DNA of 8,723 bases from Parvularculaceae bacterium (GTDB taxonomy: Bacteria > Pseudomonadota > Alphaproteobacteria > Caulobacterales > Parvularculaceae), in assembly GCA_027080545.1 (NCBI GenBank), contig JALWRV010000037.1, forward strand, positions 295 to 9,017, given 5' to 3'. The translations under genes and the position numbers were made by a program. Positions 5,356-8,723 of this stretch are shown in pieces. Below the pieces are notes generated by a model, which saw only the letters and a list, made by a program, of their open reading frames with translations, ran no database searches and was not told the origin of the DNA. Numbering within the stretch: the first letter of the stretch is position 1; every line of letters begins with the position of its first letter.

Positions 5356-6650
5356 TCTGTGGGCTTTTTTATTCGCGAATAGCCCCAGGCCCCTAGGGTC
5401 AAGAGGATATAAAGTCCGCCGATGAAAACCAACTGTTCTGGTTGTGTTGTGGCTTCATAATAGAGGATGAGAACAGTGCCAAGGGCCAGCCCTGCCATGG
5501 TGAACAGGGTTATCGGTTTGGAAGATCCGGTTTTGTCGCCTATTTTATGATTGGTATAGGCCATCAAAAAAGACACCAGCAAAAAAGTGACACTACCAAA
5601 TTCGAGAATGACCCGTAAATTGCCAACGATGATCAGGCTGAAGGCGAGCGTACTCATGGTGAGAATAGCATAGGTCGGAATATTGTTGTGACGGCGGGCT
5701 AGGGTTTTGGGAAAATAGCCATCTGTGGCAATCGCGGCCATTTGTCGAGAGGCGCCGAACAATGTGCCGCTGATGGCGCTGGATGTAGCCAACAATGCGC
5801 CAAGAATGACAATGTTGGAACCGATCGGCCCCAGCACATCGCCCGCTCCAGCGGCCAAAGCATATTCCTGATTTTCAATAATGTCTTTAAACGGGATCGC
5901 CATCAAGGCCCCAATCGCGATGGTTACATAAAGTATGATGGCGATAAAAATCGCGGCATAGATTGCGCGGGGGATGTTTTTTTCTGGCCGTTCCATCTCA
6001 TTGACAGCGTTGATGACCAGTTGAAACCCCTCATAAGCGACAAAGGTAAGTGAGGCAACGATAAGAATTTTTCCTATAGGCGCGCCATCCTGTTGGTGCA
6101 ATAAATCCGGAAGGCTAGTGTCGCTTGCCCGCGCCAAAACGATTGAGATTAAAACGAGGATGACCAGCTTGGTATAAACCATCAAATCTTCAATCTTGCC
6201 CATCCCCTTGACGCTCCAAACATTGATCAGGGTAAAGACGAGAATGATCAACCCGGCCACGCCTTTGCGGGCAAAATCATTGTCAGCCAAATCTGTGCTG
6301 GAAATGGCATAGGCGGAAAAAGTATAGGCATAAAGCGCCAGCGTGCTGATATAGCCAAAAATCACCCACCAGCCGAGAAGCGATGCGGCGAAAGGTGTTT
6401 TCGGGAATGTTTTTTTGATAAAGGCATAGGTGGCCCCTTCATCTTTATAATAGACGCCAAGACGAATATAAGAATAGGCCGCCAATAGGGCAAAAAAACC
6501 ACCAAGAATGATCGCAATGGGCGTTAAGGCACCGATCATGGAAACCGAAATGCCAAGAATGGTAAAAATGCCACCCCCGACCATGCCACCAAGAGCAATC
6601 GCGATCAGCTCAACCAACCCAAGATTTTTGTTGCGCCGTCGATGTGCCAT
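5349..6650 (-). CDS. APC-superfamily amino acid permease
   Basis: Inner-membrane secondary transporter for amino acids or related amines; the exact substrate cannot be read from sequence. The 433 residues are almost wholly hydrophobic segments, about 12 membrane helices. The unwound helix-1 motif GGMVGGGIFTILG (21-33) binds the substrate backbone in this family. The helix-6 region FVAYEGFQLVINAVNEM (203-219), followed by ERPEKNIPRAI (220-230), is highly diagnostic. FGASRQMAAIATDGYFPK (298-315) matches the helix-8/loop region. Length is normal to slightly short. The ATG start has GGAG about 10 nt upstream. It sits 87 nt after the FTR1 gene and 80 nt before the amidase gene, all on the minus strand; a loose operon is possible but no promoter was clear. 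Confidence 0.93.
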   Translation of the reverse strand: MAHRRRNKNLGLVELIAIALGGMVGGGIFTILGISVSMIGALTPIAIILGGFFALLAAYSYIRLGVYYKDEGATYAFIKKTFPKTPFAASLLGWWVIFGYISTLALYAYTFSAYAISSTDLADNDFARKGVAGLIILVFTLINVWSVKGMGKIEDLMVYTKLVILVLISIVLARASDTSLPDLLHQQDGAPIGKILIVASLTFVAYEGFQLVINAVNEMERPEKNIPRAIYAAIFIAIILYVTIAIGALMAIPFKDIIENQEYALAAGAGDVLGPIGSNIVILGALLATSSAISGTLFGASRQMAAIATDGYFPKTLARRHNNIPTYAILTMSTLAFSLIIVGNLRVILEFGSVTFLLVSFLMAYTNHKIGDKTGSSKPITLFTMAGLALGTVLILYYEATTQPEQLVFIGGLYILLTLGAWGYSRIKKPTDP

Positions 6651-6674
6651 TTAAATCATTCTCCGCAGGGCTGA

Positions 6675-6687
6675 CATGATATTCATG
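6675..6687. promoter_or_regulatory. Small palindrome upstream of the APC permease gene
   Basis: CATGA-TAT-TCATG is a perfect 5-bp-arm inverted repeat in the 87-bp gap between the iron permease and amino acid permease genes. It faintly resembles the core of a Fur-type box, which would suit the iron context, but the match is too short to be convincing. Confidence 0.2.
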
Positions 6688-6737
6688 CAAAGGCCTAAAC
6701 GGTTAAACCAGATTGGTATGAGAAGGAAGCGGTTAGA

Positions 6738-8723
6738 TTAAGCTTGTTTTGCGGACACTTTGTTATTGTTTATCCAGAAGGCAATGATCAATATGGTGAT
6801 GACTAAAATTTGCGCACTCAAGCCTTCAATCGTTGGGTAGATGCCTAAAAGATCAATGCGCGGGAAGGCGGCCACGGGGCTTATGGAGAACCAACCGGCT
6901 TCTTGTAAGGCAGCGACACCCTGACCGGTCAACACCACCGCAAGAACCGCGATTAGAATGGCGCTATAGGCAAAAAATTGTCCAATAGGCAGGCGACGGC
7001 TGAAACGCAACAAGCCCCATGCGGCCACGCCCAGAATGAAAATGGCCACACCAATACCTGCCAGCATGGCCGGATGATTGCCTTGGCTCCATAGGGCAAT
7101 AAAGAACAGGATGGTTTCAAAAGCCTCACGATATACCACCAGAAAGGCGAGGAAAAACATAAACCAGGCTGATTGCCGCGAAAGGGCTTTGGACATTTTT
7201 TCGTGAATATATTGTTGCCAAGCCCCGGCATGACTTTTTCCGTGCATCCAAATGCCTACGGAAACCAGAACAATAGCCGCGATTAGCGCCCCAAGCCCCT
7301 CGGTCAGTTCACGACTGGCCCCGCCGATTGAAATGATCGTATTGGCGGCAATCCATGTTAAGACGCCAAAAATCAGGGCGCCAATCCAGCCGCCATGGAC
7401 ATAGGGTAAAACTTCCGGGCGCTTGGCTTTGCGCAAAAAAGCAATCATGGCAACGACAATAAGAAGCGCCTCAAGCCCTTCGCGTAATAAAATTGTCAGG
7501 GCACCAATAAAGCTGGCCCCCGGGCTGGTTTCGCTCGCGGCCAAAATATTCTCGGCCCTATCCAAAAGGGCGGTAATCTGGTCGATGCGCATGGCCACGA
7601 CCTCAAGAGGGGCTTCTTGCTTGATGAGGTTGCGCAAATCAACCATGTTGGTTTCAATCTTGCGCATCAAGTCTGCATCGCGCACGGCCATGGCCGGTTC
7701 GATAGGTTCAAACCCGTCCAGATAGGCTGATATCGCCAGATCAGAGGCCCGTTCGGCATCGCCAGCTTGATAGGCCACGCGGCTTTGTACCAGTCTGGTT
7801 TTGGCGGTTTCTAAAATGCTTTCTGCGGAAACCGTAAGCGCGTCCGGGTTGTGGCGTAGATAGGCGATCAGGGCTGTTGCCTCATCATCATTATAGGTTT
7901 CCGCGAGGGAAGAGATGGTCGCGCGGGTCAAGGCTTCGAGATCAGGAAAAACCTCTTGAAATTTGGGGTCGTTTTTCCAAAGCTGGGCACCTTGGCGGGC
8001 TTCTGTATTGTCAAAAGAAAGCCCTCCCACATAAAAGGCCAAGGCCCATCGCTCGTCGGAAGAAAGATCGCTAAAACCGTTCATGGAAGTGCCATCGACG
8101 CCCTGACCAATGACTTGATAAAGGCTGAACAGGCTGCGTTCACGCGCCCGCGCGCGGTCGGTAAAATCAATGGGCTGGGGCTCTAACCCTTGGGCGGCCA
8201 GCCCATCACCGCGTCCGGTAAGACCGTGGCAGGCGGCACATTGTTGTTCATAAAGACGCGCTCCCAGCTTTTTGTCGGGCGTATGAGAAGGCGCAAGAGT
8301 GATGGGATAGGCACGCAACAAGTCATCGGCAAGGGCCCGGGCAATGTGGGAAACCACCGACGGGTCAGCCTTCAGGGCTACCGCATTACGCAAACGTTCT
8401 GCTTCTTCAATCAAGCTCGACTGGGCCTCGCTTGGCGCCAGATCAGCCAAGCGCTTTTCAACACTGGCGGCAAATTCGCTCATCTCCCCATATTCAAAAG
8501 CGTTGAGTACAGCCCCGTCTGCGACCGCCCCGGGATAATCGACGGCAATATAGTCGAGAAGTTGCCAAATGGTTTGAACCGGTTGCGCGGTTGATGAGGC
8601 GTCTTGGGACGGTGTCTGCGCCCCGCTGGGGGTGACGATGGCAAGGCTGGCCCAGACCATAAGAAAAATGGCGAAAAATCGGGCGTGGGGGAGGGGCCAG
8701 ATGTGCGGGGAGAGGGCGTGTGA
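6738..8723 (-). CDS. Cytochrome c / FTR1-type iron permease fusion (5' end probably beyond the window)
   Basis: Predicted to take up iron across the inner membrane, with a periplasmic haem domain that could handle the redox step. Residue numbers count from ATG 8660. A periplasmic helical region comes first. It is followed by a c-type cytochrome: haem site CAACH (141-145) and likely axial Met M193 in TSMNGF. Residues about 240-380 form a second helical periplasmic segment. The C-terminal half is FTR1: LLREGLEALLIVV (391-403), SRELTEG (449-455) and VVYREAFETILFF (508-520), so both REXXE iron-binding motifs are intact, within about seven helices. Classical EfeU/FTR1 proteins are roughly 280 aa and lack the cytochrome. 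ATG 8660 lacks a ribosome site and basic residues. The frame stays open to the edge as HARFFAIFLMVWASLAIV, a better signal peptide, so the true start is probably outside. Confidence 0.92.
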   Translation of the reverse strand, partial: SHALSPHIWPLPHARFFAIFLMVWASLAIVTPSGAQTPSQDASSTAQPVQTIWQLLDYIAVDYPGAVADGAVLNAFEYGEMSEFAASVEKRLADLAPSEAQSSLIEEAERLRNAVALKADPSVVSHIARALADDLLRAYPITLAPSHTPDKKLGARLYEQQCAACHGLTGRGDGLAAQGLEPQPIDFTDRARARERSLFSLYQVIGQGVDGTSMNGFSDLSSDERWALAFYVGGLSFDNTEARQGAQLWKNDPKFQEVFPDLEALTRATISSLAETYNDDEATALIAYLRHNPDALTVSAESILETAKTRLVQSRVAYQAGDAERASDLAISAYLDGFEPIEPAMAVRDADLMRKIETNMVDLRNLIKQEAPLEVVAMRIDQITALLDRAENILAASETSPGASFIGALTILLREGLEALLIVVAMIAFLRKAKRPEVLPYVHGGWIGALIFGVLTWIAANTIISIGGASRELTEGLGALIAAIVLVSVGIWMHGKSHAGAWQQYIHEKMSKALSRQSAWFMFFLAFLVVYREAFETILFFIALWSQGNHPAMLAGIGVAIFILGVAAWGLLRFSRRLPIGQFFAYSAILIAVLAVVLTGQGVAALQEAGWFSISPVAAFPRIDLLGIYPTIEGLSAQILVITILIIAFWINNNKVSAKQA

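Overview
The window looks like a bacterial chromosome segment, most likely from a Gram-negative proteobacterium and possibly an alphaproteobacterium. Reasons are a lipoprotein with a lipobox, Sec-exported proteins, and a cytochrome c/FTR1 fusion of a kind found in Proteobacteria. The taxonomic guess is inference. No tRNA, rRNA, CRISPR array or insertion sequence was seen.

Layout. Positions 1-1543 (minus strand) hold an ECF-type RNA polymerase sigma factor followed by a eukaryotic-like Ser/Thr protein kinase that runs off the left edge. Positions 1544-1801 are a dense divergent control region with a large dyad and a structured leader. Positions 1802-3502 (plus strand) encode a secreted protein with a laminin-G/concanavalin-like domain, a repeat-bearing Pro/Gly/Asp linker and an unrecognised six-cysteine C-terminal domain. 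It converges on three minus-strand genes. In transcription order these are a cytochrome c/FTR1-type iron permease (cut by, or starting beyond, the right edge), an APC-superfamily amino acid permease, and an amidase-signature lipoprotein.

How the genes may work together. The best candidate for a little-described system is the left third. The sigma factor lacks the acidic motif of ordinary ECF factors in region 2.2 and carries two threonines there. It is co-directional with a Ser/Thr kinase and no anti-sigma gene is seen between or beside them. This is the architecture of phosphorylation-activated ECF factors such as EcfP/PknT of Vibrio. The divergent secreted lectin-like protein shares a symmetrical promoter region with the sigma gene, so it is an obvious candidate regulon member or extracellular partner. 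That link is inferred from gene order and the shared element. The right half reads as ordinary envelope and transport functions: iron uptake with a built-in haem domain, amino acid transport, and a membrane-anchored amidase that could supply the permease.
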